Below are positions 8,109 through 15,652 of a DNA stretch of 30,125 nt, one piece after another; position 1 is the first letter of the stretch; each line of letters begins with the position of its first letter. The position numbers and the translations under genes are program-made. Location: assembly GCF_040605455.1 (NCBI RefSeq), contig NZ_JBEXCV010000109.1, positions 1 through 30,125 on the forward strand. The letters run 5' to 3'. Source of the DNA: Embleya sp040605455 (GTDB taxonomy: Bacteria; Actinomycetota; Actinomycetes; Streptomycetales; Streptomycetaceae). The notes beneath the pieces are model-generated. The model saw nothing but the letters and a program-made list of their open reading frames with translations, made no database searches and was not told the DNA's origin.

Positions 8109-8852
8109 CTGAACGCCGCGCCCGCCGACCAGCTCCGCCTGCTCGACCTCCAGGCCCTCGACTCGCGAATCGATCTGCTCGCCCACAGGAAGCGCACACT
8201 GCCGGAGAACGAGGAGATCGACCGCCTCGGCTCCCGGCTCGCCCGGTTGCGCGACCTGGTGGTCGCGGGCGAGACCGAGGAGAGTGACGCGGCCCGCGAC
8301 CAGACCAAGGCCGAACAGGACGTCGACCAGGTCCGCAAGCGCGCCGAACGCGACCAGCAGCGCCTCGACTCGGGCCACGTCACCTCGCCCAAGGACCTGG
8401 AGAACCTCCAGCGTGAGGTGGCCTCGCTCGCCAAGCGCCAGGGTGACCTCGAAGAGGTCGTCCTGGAGGTGATGGAACACCGCGAGGACATCCAGGGCCG
8501 GCTGGCCAAGCTGGTCGCCGAGCGGGACGAGGCGCAGAGCGCGCGCGACGCCGCCGAGTCCCGGCGGGCCGCCGCCGAGGCGGAGATCGACACCGAGGTG
8601 GCCGCCACCGTCAAGCAGCGTGCGGTGATCGCCGCGGCGATCCCGGCCGATTTGATCAAGCTGTACGAGAAGATCCGCGAGCAGTCGCACGGCGTGGCCG
8701 TGGCGCCGCTGTTCCAGCGTCGCTGCGAGGGCTGCCGGCTCGAACTGGGGATCACCGACCTCGGCGCGATCCGCGCGGCCGCGCCGGACGCGATCGTGCG
8801 CTGCGAGAACTGCCGGCGCATCCTCGTCCGCACGGCAGAGTCGGGCCTGTGA
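8109..8852 (+). CDS. Coiled-coil protein with C-terminal C4 zinc ribbon
   Basis: A 247-residue protein. Residues about 15-170 are charged heptad-like coiled coil (long Glu/Arg/Ala/Leu helices), followed by a four-cysteine zinc ribbon at C206, C209, C232 and C235 (RCEGC..RCENCRR). This matches the family annotated as C4-type zinc ribbon domain protein (DUF164-like), of unsettled function. I chose the CTG at 8109 because AAGGAG lies 6 bases before it and the conserved sequence (APADQLRLLDLQALD) begins there. An ATG at 7989 would add 40 low-complexity residues encoded across a strong hairpin. The gene end overlaps the RNase H start by 4 bp (GTGA). Confidence 0.85.
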   Translation: MNAAPADQLRLLDLQALDSRIDLLAHRKRTLPENEEIDRLGSRLARLRDLVVAGETEESDAARDQTKAEQDVDQVRKRAERDQQRLDSGHVTSPKDLENLQREVASLAKRQGDLEEVVLEVMEHREDIQGRLAKLVAERDEAQSARDAAESRRAAAEAEIDTEVAATVKQRAVIAAAIPADLIKLYEKIREQSHGVAVAPLFQRRCEGCRLELGITDLGAIRAAAPDAIVRCENCRRILVRTAESGL

Positions 8853-10000
8853 GGCTCGTCGTCGAGGCCGACGGCGGCTCCCGGGGCAACCCGGGCCCGG
8901 CGGCCTACGGTGCGCTGGTGCGCGACGCCGCTACCGGTGAGGTGCTGCACGAGGTGGCCGAGGCGATCGGTGTGGCCACCAACAACGTGGCCGAGTACCG
9001 CGGCCTGATCGCGGGCCTGACCGCGGCGCACACGATCGACCCGACGGCGACCGTCGAGGTGCGGGCCGACTCCAAGCTCGTGGTCGAGCAGATGTCGGGG
9101 CGCTGGAAGATCAAGCACGCCGACATGCGCGACCTGGCGACCAGGGCCCGGGGCATCCATCCGCCCGGGCAGGTCACCTACACCTGGATCCCGCGCGAGC
9201 GGAACAAGCACGCCGACCGGCTGGCCAACGAGGCGATGGACGCGGCGGCCAAGGGCCGGGCGTGGACCCCGCAGGAGTCCACCGCGTTCGCGACCCCCAA
9301 GGCCGCGGCGCCGGTTCCGGACGAGCCGGTCACCACCAAGGTCCGCCCGACCGCCCCCGGCTGGGGACCGGATCTGGGCCGCCCGACCACCCTGGTCCTG
9401 CTGCGGCACGGCGAGACGGTGCTCACCCCGCAAAAGCGCTTCTCCGGCACCGGCGCCGACCCGGACCTGTCCGAGCGTGGCCGATGGCAGGCCGCGCGCG
9501 CGGCCGAGGCGTTCGCCGAGCGCAACACGATCGAGGCGATCGTGTCCTCGCCGCTGGGCCGCTGCCGGCAGACCGCGGAGGCGGTCGCACAACGGCTCGG
9601 CCTCGAGGTGCGCGAGGAACCGGGTTTCCGGGAGACCGACTTCGGCGCCTGGGAGGGGCTGACCTTCGCCGAGGCGCGCGAACAGACCCCGGACGCCCTG
9701 GACGCGTGGCTGACCTCCGCGGACGCGGCGCCGCCCGGCGGCGAGAGCTTCACCGAAGTGGCCCGTCGGGTCGAGGTGGCCCGGGACAAGACCATCGCGC
9801 GACACCCCGGCAAGACCGTCCTGGTGGTCACCCACGTGACGCCGATCAAGACACTCGTGCGGATCGCGCTCGGCGCGCCGCCGGAGTCGATGTTCCGGAT
9901 GGAACTGTCGGCGGCGGCGATCAGCGCCGTTCAGTGGTGGTCGGACGGCAACGCGTCACTGCGGGTGTTCAACGAGACGGCGCACCTGCGCGGAGTGTGA
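8849..10000 (+). CDS. Bifunctional RNase HI / histidine phosphatase fusion
   Basis: A 383-residue two-domain protein like mycobacterial Rv2228c. The N-terminal RNase HI domain (1-135) has acidic residues D8, E49, D74 and D123 in ADGGSRGN, NNVAEY, ADS and NKHAD, and should cut the RNA strand of RNA:DNA hybrids. After a proline-rich linker, the C-terminal domain (180-383) is a phosphoglycerate-mutase-like phosphatase with LLRHGET (H187), SSPLGRCRQTAE and VTHVTP (H329), often labelled alpha-ribazole phosphatase (CobC-like). The GTG at 8849 overlaps the preceding TGA. Removing R-loops fits the neighbouring DNA-repair signal: a LexA-like box begins 15 bp after the stop. Confidence 0.93.
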   Translation: MRLVVEADGGSRGNPGPAAYGALVRDAATGEVLHEVAEAIGVATNNVAEYRGLIAGLTAAHTIDPTATVEVRADSKLVVEQMSGRWKIKHADMRDLATRARGIHPPGQVTYTWIPRERNKHADRLANEAMDAAAKGRAWTPQESTAFATPKAAAPVPDEPVTTKVRPTAPGWGPDLGRPTTLVLLRHGETVLTPQKRFSGTGADPDLSERGRWQAARAAEAFAERNTIEAIVSSPLGRCRQTAEAVAQRLGLEVREEPGFRETDFGAWEGLTFAEAREQTPDALDAWLTSADAAPPGGESFTEVARRVEVARDKTIARHPGKTVLVVTHVTPIKTLVRIALGAPPESMFRMELSAAAISAVQWWSDGNASLRVFNETAHLRGV

Positions 10001-10014
10001 CCCGGACGGCACGA

Positions 10015-10030
10015 TCGAACAAAAGTTTGA
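10015..10030. promoter_or_regulatory. LexA (SOS) box upstream of a non-coding transcript
   Basis: TCGAACAAAAGTTTGA matches the actinobacterial LexA pattern TCGAAC-N4-GTTYGA and shares its first 13 bases with the box in front of recA in this window (19758-19773). It overlaps the -35 box of the promoter at 10027-10055, so bound LexA should block transcription. Confidence 0.75.
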
Positions 10031-10055
10031 CCCCGCCGCCGCGATGTGTCATAGT
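10027..10055 (+). promoter_or_regulatory. Promoter of the putative small RNA
   Basis: TTGACC (10027-10032) and CATAGT (10050-10055) are exactly 17 bp apart, a good vegetative-type promoter. Predicted transcription start is near 10061-10063. Confidence 0.65.
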
Positions 10056-10060
10056 CGGCA

Positions 10061-10155
10061 GTGCCTTCAGCGTGCCCGCCAGTAGGAATCCGGGCGGACC
10101 ACGCGGAGGACCAAACTTTAGAAAGCCCCGAGTCGACCCCGGCCGGGGCTTTCGT
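10061..10155 (+). ncRNA. Putative SOS-regulated small RNA, about 95 nt
   Basis: The layout is that of a stand-alone bacterial small RNA. Its 5' hairpin has CCTTC-a-GCGTG (10064-10074) paired with CACGCGGAGG (10100-10109) and an inner CCGCC/GGCGG stem (10076-10080 with 10093-10097), closing a loop that contains AGTAGGAATC. A single-stranded stretch ACCAAACTTTAGA follows, then an intrinsic terminator at 10122-10152. The promoter sits 6 bases upstream with a LexA box over its -35. A frame opening with GTG at 10061 has no ribosome site and runs straight through the terminator, so coding is unlikely. I do not recognise it as a named RNA family. Both existence and SOS control are inferred from sequence only. 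Confidence 0.6.
10122..10155 (+). terminator. Intrinsic terminator of the putative small RNA
   Basis: AAAGCCCCG (10122-10130) pairs with CGGGGCTTT (10144-10152), a perfect 9-bp stem with a 13-nt loop, followed by CGTCTT. It could also end read-through from the RNase H operon. Confidence 0.75.
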
Positions 10156-10266
10156 CTTGCCGGGATGCGCCTTGGTCGATATGGCCGGGGACGCGAGAGC
10201 GAGGCCGTCGGGGGAGCGCCGGCGGAGCAACCCGTTCGCGCCCCGCAGCCGGCCGGGTCCCGGAGT

Positions 10267-10292
10267 GGGGCAGGCCGAAAAGGCCCCTGCCC
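10267..10292. terminator. Weak hairpin downstream of rnpB
   Basis: GGGCAGGCC and GGCCCCTGCCC form a bulged stem around gaaaa, 40 bp beyond the 3' end of rnpB on the minus strand. No T-run; may help end or process rnpB transcripts. Confidence 0.35.
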
Positions 10293-10331
10293 TGCGTGTC
10301 CGCAGGTCGGGGCGGTGCCTGGATGGGCGAC

Positions 10332-10742
10332 GGACGAGTCGGCCTCTACGCCGGGTTCTGTCTCCCGGGAGCCTTGCGGCGCCCGGGGAGGCGGCCATCC
10401 ATCTACGACTGCCGTTGCCGACAGCCTCCAGCGGTCTACCCGCGAACTCGGGCGGGCCGCCCTCGAACGTTCGCGCAGAGCACGTGTGACGGTGCTCCTC
10501 TTGACCTTGCTCCGGGTGGGGTTTACCTAGCCGCCCGAGTCACCTCGGGCGCTGGTGGTCTCTTACACCACCGTTTCACCCTTACCGATCGTCCGAGGAC
10601 GCCGGCGGTCTGTTTTCTGTGGCACTGTCCCGCGGGTCACCCCGGGTCGGTGTTACCGACCACCCTGCCCTGTGGAGCCCGGACGTTCCTCGGCGGAACC
10701 CTCGAGGAGGAATTCCGACGCGGCCGCCCGGCCGACTCGTCC
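10332..10742 (-). ncRNA. rnpB: RNase P RNA, bacterial type A
   Basis: The catalytic RNA that trims tRNA 5' ends. On the minus strand the ends pair in a long P1 stem: GGCCGACTCGTCC on the plus strand (10730-10742) against GGACGAGTCGGCC (10332-10344). Conserved core elements appear in order: GAGGAACGTCCGGGCTCC with ACAGGGCAGG, GGTCGGTAAC, ACAGAAAACAGACCGCC, GGTAAGGGTGAAA, GGTAAACCCCACCCGGAG with CAAGG, and AGACAGAACCCGGCGTA near the 3' end. Length is about 411 nt, normal for actinomycetes. Its 5' end overlaps the end of the upstream same-strand RNB reading frame, so the mature RNA may arise by processing as well as from its own promoter. Confidence 0.96.
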
Positions 10743-12187
10743 GCCGTACCGGCCATCCTAGCGGGGGCGAACCGCACCCTTCGCCGGGTGTCGTCGGCCT
10801 CGGTCAGCCGGACCCGGACCCGCTCGCCCAGACCCAGGCCCGCGCCGTCGAAGCGGGCCCGCACGGCCGGCTCGGCGAGTTGTACGGTCCCGCCGTCGCC
10901 ACGGTCGTTCAGGTCCACCACCACCGCGTCGAACTCGTCGCCGACGTGGTCGGCCAGCACGACCGCCTCGACCAGGGCCACCGCCTCGCGCTCGACCTCG
11001 TGCGCCCGGCGATCACCGGTCTCCATCGCCTTCGGCAATTCGTGCAGCCGGGCGCTCACCCACTCGGGCACGTCGGTACCCGCGACCAGGGACACGCAGA
11101 TCTCCCCCGCGTACCGGTCGACCAGGCGCCGCAGCGGCGCGGTCACGTGCGCGTACTCGTCGGCGACCGCCGCGTGCCCGGTCAGCTCCGGCACGCCCGC
11201 GTCGAACGCGGTGTAGCCCGCCCCGCGCAGCAGCCCGGTGGCCTCCTGGAGGAACGCCGCATGCCGGGGATTGTCCGGGTCGAGCGAGCGGATCACCGCG
11301 CCGTACGTGCCGCCCTCGGGCCAGGCCACGTCCAACGCCCGGCCGACCCGGCGGACCTGGGCCAGCGCGTCCGGCGGCGGTGGTGGCAGGGTGCGCAGGA
11401 TGCCGACGCCCGCATACGTCATCAGGTCGGCGGCGGCGATGCCGGTGAGCAGCGAGATCTGCGCGTTCCAGCCCTCGGCCGGGATCGGCGCCCGATATTC
11501 CAGTCGCCACGAGTCGCCGTGCTCGACGATCTCCTGCTCCGGGATCGGCAGGCTCACCCCGCCGCGATCGCTCTCCAGCATCTCGCGCAGCCGGCCGATC
11601 TCGGCGAGCAGCGCCGGCGGCTCCTCGGCGCTGCCCGTGTCGATCGCGCGCTGCACCTGCGGATAGTCGAACCGGACCCGGCTGCGCACCAGCGCGCGAA
11701 AGACGTCGGTGCCGATCAGGTCGCCGGACGCGTCCAGATCGAGCACCCACACCAGCGCGGGCCGGTCCTGCCCCGGGAGCAGACTGGCCGCCGCCTCGGA
11801 CAGGATCGGCGGATGCAGCGGGATGCGCTCGTCCGGCAGATAGAGGGTTTCCACCCGGCGCATGGTCTCCGCGTCCAGCGCGCCGCCGGGGGTCACCCAG
11901 GCCGCCACGTCGGCGATCGCGTAGTGCACCCGGTAGCCGGTGTCCGTGCGGACCAGGTGCATCGCCTGGTCCAGGTCCAGCGACTCGGCCGGATCGATGG
12001 TCAAAAACGGCAGTTCGGTCAGGTCCCGGCGGGTCAGTGTCGGCCCCCGGCGGGCGGCCGCGTCCGCCTCCGCCAGTACTTCCGGGGAGAACGCCCCCGG
12101 CAGCCCGAGGTCCGCACGCAGACGGATGAAGCCGGCGCGCAGGCGATCACCGTCGGCGGACCTGATGTGGAGATGGCGACGAGGCAC
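10637..12187 (-). CDS. RNB-domain exoribonuclease (RNase II/R-like, short form)
   Basis: A 516-residue 3'-5' exoribonuclease of the RNB family. The catalytic acidic cluster is visible in TIDPAESLDLDQA (D65, D71, D73). HYAIADVAAWVTPGGALD and the later LRRLVDRYA and EREAVALVEA segments follow the RNB fold. It lacks the two N-terminal cold-shock domains of E. coli RNase II/R and is much shorter than RNase R, as is common for the actinobacterial form. Start is the GTG at 12187. Conserved sequence ends around RVRFAPA (about 10755). The frame then continues without a stop for about 35 codons through the first 106 bases of rnpB, giving a basic tail that is translated RNase P RNA sequence. Confidence 0.9.
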   Translation of the reverse strand: MPRRHLHIRSADGDRLRAGFIRLRADLGLPGAFSPEVLAEADAAARRGPTLTRRDLTELPFLTIDPAESLDLDQAMHLVRTDTGYRVHYAIADVAAWVTPGGALDAETMRRVETLYLPDERIPLHPPILSEAAASLLPGQDRPALVWVLDLDASGDLIGTDVFRALVRSRVRFDYPQVQRAIDTGSAEEPPALLAEIGRLREMLESDRGGVSLPIPEQEIVEHGDSWRLEYRAPIPAEGWNAQISLLTGIAAADLMTYAGVGILRTLPPPPPDALAQVRRVGRALDVAWPEGGTYGAVIRSLDPDNPRHAAFLQEATGLLRGAGYTAFDAGVPELTGHAAVADEYAHVTAPLRRLVDRYAGEICVSLVAGTDVPEWVSARLHELPKAMETGDRRAHEVEREAVALVEAVVLADHVGDEFDAVVVDLNDRGDGGTVQLAEPAVRARFDGAGLGLGERVRVRLTEADDTRRRVRFAPARMAGTADESAGRPRRNSSSRVPPRNVRAPQGRVVGNTDPG

Positions 12188-12287
12188 GGATCGAGCTTAG
12201 GAAAGATCCGCCGCGGTGCGAAAGACTTTTACGGCTTTTCGCCCGCGCGCCCGGAGCCGCCGCGTCGTGATCGGCCCGGCTCGTGCT

Positions 12288-12313
12288 CATAAACTCGATC
12301 CATAAACTTGATC
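12288..12313. repeat. Tandem 13-bp direct repeat before yaaA
   Basis: CATAAACTCGATC (12288-12300) is followed at once by CATAAACTTGATC (12301-12313), one mismatch. The repeat lies in the divergent gap between the RNB gene and yaaA, 37 bp upstream of the chosen yaaA start, so it may be a regulator site. Confidence 0.6.
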
Positions 12314-12349
12314 GTCCCCCTTCCGTCCGCGTCGCTTGGAGTTCCGCCC

Positions 12350-13147
12350 GTGCTCGTGTTGTTGCCGCCCTCCGAGGGCAAGGCCGCTGCGGGGACGGGC
12401 CCCGCGCTCGACCTCGCGGGTCTTTCGGTGCCGGAACTGAACTCCGTGCGGCGGCAGGTGCTCGATTCGCTGATCACCCTGTGCGAGGGCGACGAGCTCA
12501 AGGCCCTCGAAGTGCTCGGCCTCGGCCCGAAGCTGCGCGGCGAGGTGCTGCGCAATCTCGACTTGCGCGAGGCGCCCGCGTTGACGGTGGCCGCCCTGTA
12601 TACCGGTGTGCTCTACGACGCCTTGGACCTGCCCTCGCTCACCGGTGCGGCGGCGGCCCGCGCGGCCGGTTCGATCCTGGTGTTCTCCGGGCTCTGGGGA
12701 GCGTTGCGACCGACCGACCGGGTGCCGCCGTACCGCTGCTCGATGGGCGTGCGACTGCCCGGCATCGGCGCGCTCGCCGGCCAGTGGCGCGCGGCGATGG
12801 CGCCGGCGCTGCCCAGGCTCGCGGGCGAGGAACTGGTCCTGGATCTGCGGTCGGCGGCGTACGGCGCGGCCTGGAAGCCGACCGGCGCGGTCGCCGAGCG
12901 GACCGCCACCGTGCGGGTATTGCACGAGCGCATCGTGGACGGGGTGGCCAAGCGCTCGGTGGTGAGCCACTTCAACAAGGCGACCAAGGGCCGGGTGACC
13001 CGCGACCTGCTGGTCTCCGGCGCCGAACCGCGCAATCCGGCCGAACTGGCCGACGCGTTGCGCGAACTGGGCTGGACCGTGGAGACGGCCGAACCCAAGC
13101 AGGGCGGCACGCCCTGGGCGCTGGACATCGTGGTCGCCGCGGTCTGA
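12350..13147 (+). CDS. yaaA: YaaA-family (DUF328) peroxide stress protein
   Basis: A 265-residue protein of the YaaA/UPF0246 family. In E. coli YaaA limits free iron and oxidative DNA damage under peroxide stress. Family hallmarks are the N-terminal LLPPSEGK, YTGVLYDAL, ILVFSGLWGALRPTDRVPPYRCSMGVRLPG, VVSHFNKATKGRVTRDLL and a short C-terminal strand. I chose the GTG at 12350, where the conserved VLVLLPPSEGK begins, with GGAG 9 bases upstream; an ATG 42 bases earlier has no ribosome site and would add an unconserved leader. Direct repeats just upstream hint at regulation. It stands alone on this strand, with a secreted chaplin 168 bp downstream. Confidence 0.9.
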   Translation: MLVLLPPSEGKAAAGTGPALDLAGLSVPELNSVRRQVLDSLITLCEGDELKALEVLGLGPKLRGEVLRNLDLREAPALTVAALYTGVLYDALDLPSLTGAAAARAAGSILVFSGLWGALRPTDRVPPYRCSMGVRLPGIGALAGQWRAAMAPALPRLAGEELVLDLRSAAYGAAWKPTGAVAERTATVRVLHERIVDGVAKRSVVSHFNKATKGRVTRDLLVSGAEPRNPAELADALRELGWTVETAEPKQGGTPWALDIVVAAV

Positions 13148-13315
13148 GTGCGGCCGATGTCCGAGCAATCACGATCAGGCGAAGTCCCTCGTAGGGCACG
13201 CCCGCCGTCCGGGGTGAACGAGTGAATCCCGCCCGCCGAGCGTTTCCGCCCCCCTGCCACGTCGTTGAGCAGCCTGCCGAACCCGGTCGGCACTGACGTC
13301 GAGGAAACGAACGCT

Positions 13316-13561
13316 GTGACGAACATGAAGAAGGTCGCCGCCGTCGCGGCCATGGTCGGTGGCATCGCGGCCATGGGGGCCGGCGTGGCGACCGCGAGTG
13401 CGGAGTCCGAGGGCGCGGCCGTCGATTCGCCGGGCGTCGCCTCCGGCAACCAGATCGCCGGCGACCTGCACATCCCCGTCAACGTCTGCGGCAACACGGT
13501 CGACATCCTGATCGCCGTGCTGAACCCGACGTTCGGCAACATCTGCGTCAACGCGGGCTGA
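13316..13561 (+). CDS. Short chaplin (secreted amyloid surface protein)
   Basis: Short chaplins are secreted hydrophobic peptides that assemble into amyloid rodlets on aerial hyphae and spores and lower surface tension. This 81-residue protein has a Sec signal peptide (MKKVAAVAAMVGGIAAMGAGVATASA, cleavage expected after residue 29). One chaplin domain follows at about 38-79: GNQIAG..IPVNVCGNTVD..LNPTFGNICVN with the paired cysteines C58 and C77. There is no sortase signal, so it is the short class (ChpD-H type). I chose the GTG at 13316, with AGGAA 9 bases upstream; an ATG at 13325 is also possible. It is a single-gene unit closed by a very strong terminator. Confidence 0.93.
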   Translation: MTNMKKVAAVAAMVGGIAAMGAGVATASAESEGAAVDSPGVASGNQIAGDLHIPVNVCGNTVDILIAVLNPTFGNICVNAG

Positions 13562-13601
13562 TCACGCGCCCCGGCCCGCCTCCTCGGTCGATGGCCGGCA
13601 A

Positions 13602-13638
13602 GACCGCCCCGTTCCCGATCCTCGGGAACGGGGCGGTC
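13602..13638 (+). terminator. Strong terminator after the chaplin gene
   Basis: A perfect 17-bp stem (13602-13618 with 13622-13638) and a 3-nt loop, followed by CTCGTT. It lies 41 bp after the chaplin stop, as expected for a heavily transcribed single gene. Confidence 0.88.
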
Positions 13639-13775
13639 CTCGTTGCGGGCGGCGCACCGAAGCGAAGCGATCCGCGATGTACATTTCTTGCGGGTTCCCG
13701 GTGCCGGACAGGTGTCATTCCGATCACCTGCGAACCCTGTCGGCACATCGACGCGTGCGACCCGCGATGATGGGA

Positions 13776-13804
13776 TTGCCTGGGCCGGTCTTCCGCGTTG
13801 TATA
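13776..13804 (+). promoter_or_regulatory. Candidate promoter of the primase/polymerase-like gene
   Basis: TTGCCT (13776-13781) and TGTATA (13799-13804) are 17 bp apart, about 54 bp upstream of the ATG at 13858. Pattern match only; the rest of 13639-13857 shows nothing else. Confidence 0.35.
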
Positions 13805-13857
13805 CGCAGAGGCGCCGTGTGGGGCGCGTACGAAACGCACGCGGAAGAAGGGGTTCC

Positions 13858-14547
13858 ATGGAGCGAATGGGCAGAATGGCCGGATGGCTGCGCCGTCGAC
13901 CGCGTGAGGATCCGGACGCGATTCGCGACCGGCGGGCCGGACTGCTCATGGACCTGGTCGAGCGCGGCTGGCCCGTCTGTCCGGCGGCGCACCCGGTGGG
14001 TTTCGGATGTTCCTGTGACCGGGTGGGTTGTCCGGCGCCCGGCATGCACCCGGTCTCGTTCGCGTGGCAGACCCAGGCGTCCACCGACCCGGTCCAGGTG
14101 GCCCGCTGGCTGGAGCTGTATCCGGAGGCCAACTTCGTCACCGCGACCGGCGCGGGCCACGACGTGTTGGACGTCCCCGCGCGGGCGGGTGAGATCGCCT
14201 TGGCGGTCTTCGCGGAGCAGGGCATCGAGATCGGCCCGGTGGCCTCCTGCGGCCCCGAGCGCACGCTGTTCTTCACCGCGACCCGTGGTACACCCGCCGA
14301 CGAGGACGAGTGGTGGCCCTGCGAGCTGGACTGCCACCCCGAGACACTGGACGCACATCCGGGCCTGCGCTGGCACTGCCGGGGCAGCTACGTGCTGGTT
14401 CCGTCCTCGCAGCACCCCTCGGGACATCCGGTGCGCTGGATCCGGGGCCCCGAACTGCCGCTGCCGGACCCGCTGCGGGTGCTGGACGTGCTCACCGACG
14501 CGTGCGACACGGTGGGGGCCACGGCCGGCGACGTGCGCTGGATGTAG
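13858..14547 (+). CDS. Primase/polymerase N-terminal-like protein
   Basis: A 229-residue stand-alone protein resembling the N-terminal prim-pol domain that Streptomyces genomes label bifunctional DNA primase/polymerase. Seen are the opening helix, RGWPVCPAAHP, the metal-binding-like cluster C51, C53, C58 and H64 in GCSCDRVGCPAPGMHP, and later GPERTLFFTATRG and YVLVPSSQHPSG segments. There is no helicase domain and no phage neighbours, so it may be a regulator or degenerate form rather than a working primase. The ATG at 13858 follows GAAGGGG; an ATG 60 bases upstream gives an Arg-rich leader and is less likely. Confidence 0.75.
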   Translation: MERMGRMAGWLRRRPREDPDAIRDRRAGLLMDLVERGWPVCPAAHPVGFGCSCDRVGCPAPGMHPVSFAWQTQASTDPVQVARWLELYPEANFVTATGAGHDVLDVPARAGEIALAVFAEQGIEIGPVASCGPERTLFFTATRGTPADEDEWWPCELDCHPETLDAHPGLRWHCRGSYVLVPSSQHPSGHPVRWIRGPELPLPDPLRVLDVLTDACDTVGATAGDVRWM

Positions 14548-14566
14548 CCGGGCCCGCAGGCCCGGC
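14547..14566. terminator. Bidirectional terminator between convergent genes
   Basis: GCCGGGCC (14547-14554) and GGCCCGGC (14559-14566) form a perfect 8-bp stem with a CGCA loop, starting in the stop codon of the plus-strand gene and 11 bp past the lipoprotein stop. Confidence 0.65.
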
Positions 14567-14577
14567 GCCCGCGGGGG

Positions 14578-15537
14578 TCACTCGCCGTCGGCGCCGACCA
14601 GGCCGTACATCCAGCCGACGAGTTGCACCTTGCCGCCGGCCTTCGGTACCACCGCGACGTACTCGGAGAGCCGGTGCTCGGTGACCGACCTGGTCGGCTT
14701 GCCGGCCAGGAAGGTCAGCGTCGAGGGGTCCACGTCGCCCAGGCGGCGCGGCGGCTGCACGGTGAGCTTGATGCTGTGCTGGAGCGCGAAGAGCACGAGC
14801 GCGCCGCCGTCCTTGGTCCGCACCGCGAGCGGCGGGAACTGGTTCGCCGCGCCGTCCACCGTCTGCCGCACGAAGCCCTCGCCGATCGGCTCGTCGCGTT
14901 GCCTGCGCAACTGCGCGGTGTAGGGGTCGGGCCCGAACAGTTCCGCGCGCGTCTTCCCGTCCTTGAGGAACTCGGTGAGCACGGGCGCCAGTTCGCCGGG
15001 GGCGGCGGCCAGCCCGGAGGTGGTCGGGGCAACCGGTTCGAGGTAGCCGTCCGCGTCCTTCTTCAACTCGGGCAGCGGGCTCTGCAGGGTGGGACCCCAC
15101 GCGGCCTGCCACACCGCGTCCGGGTTCGCCTTGACGAACACCAGCAACTGCGGCTTGGCGTTGTTGAAGTTCGGCGTGCTGTGCACGGCGAACCACTTGG
15201 GCCAGCCGATCATCTTGGGGATCAGGAATTCGGGCCGCTCGTGCGTGATCGGGGCCTTGCCCAGGTTCCCGCGCGGGTCGGTGAAGCTCAGGATCTTCAG
15301 ACCGGCCTGGTCCAGCGCGCCGAGCGAGCCGGCCTCGACCCGGGCGTTGAGGGGCAGATCGCGGTTGGCATACGCCTGGTTGTTCTGCACCTCGTAGTCG
15401 TGCAGCACCTTGCCGGCCTCGCGCCGGTCCAGGGCCTCGACGGGCGTCGAAGAGCCGTGGACGGCGACACAGCCGGTCGCGGCGAGCGCCGTCACGAGCA
15501 GGGCGGCGGTCGCGGCCACCGCGCGGGATATGCGCAT
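14578..15537 (-). CDS. Secreted lipoprotein of unknown function
   Basis: 319 residues. It opens with a lipoprotein signal peptide: basic MRISR, a hydrophobic run AVAATAALLVTALAA, then TGC with lipid-attachment C23. The exported part has no catalytic motif I recognise. It alternates short strands and helices (VLHDYEVQNNQAYANRDLPL, KPQLLVFVKANPD, YEYVAVVPK-like C-terminal strands) and may be an uncharacterised actinobacterial envelope domain. I chose the ATG at 15537 because the signal peptide starts there; ribosome-site evidence is weak. It shares its strand with methionine aminopeptidase 115 bp upstream and may be co-transcribed. Confidence 0.78.
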   Translation of the reverse strand: MRISRAVAATAALLVTALAATGCVAVHGSSTPVEALDRREAGKVLHDYEVQNNQAYANRDLPLNARVEAGSLGALDQAGLKILSFTDPRGNLGKAPITHERPEFLIPKMIGWPKWFAVHSTPNFNNAKPQLLVFVKANPDAVWQAAWGPTLQSPLPELKKDADGYLEPVAPTTSGLAAAPGELAPVLTEFLKDGKTRAELFGPDPYTAQLRRQRDEPIGEGFVRQTVDGAANQFPPLAVRTKDGGALVLFALQHSIKLTVQPPRRLGDVDPSTLTFLAGKPTRSVTEHRLSEYVAVVPKAGGKVQLVGWMYGLVGADGE

Positions 15538-15652
15538 CGGTACTCGGCAACTCTTCCGGGGGAGCGGGCGGGAGGAGATCTCGCGAAACCTTACTGCCCG
15601 CGCCCCGCACGGCACCGCGCCCGCCCGGTACCAACCACTCGCCCGGTACGAA

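Noticed and set aside
10061..10489. GTG-opened frame of 142 codons over the putative small RNA
   Set aside because: It has no ribosome site, reads through a perfect terminator stem and enters rnpB antisense; composition is not protein-like.
10296..12292. Long plus-strand frames across rnpB and the RNB gene
   Set aside because: They are antisense shadows caused by high GC; the RNA and the exoribonuclease explain the region.
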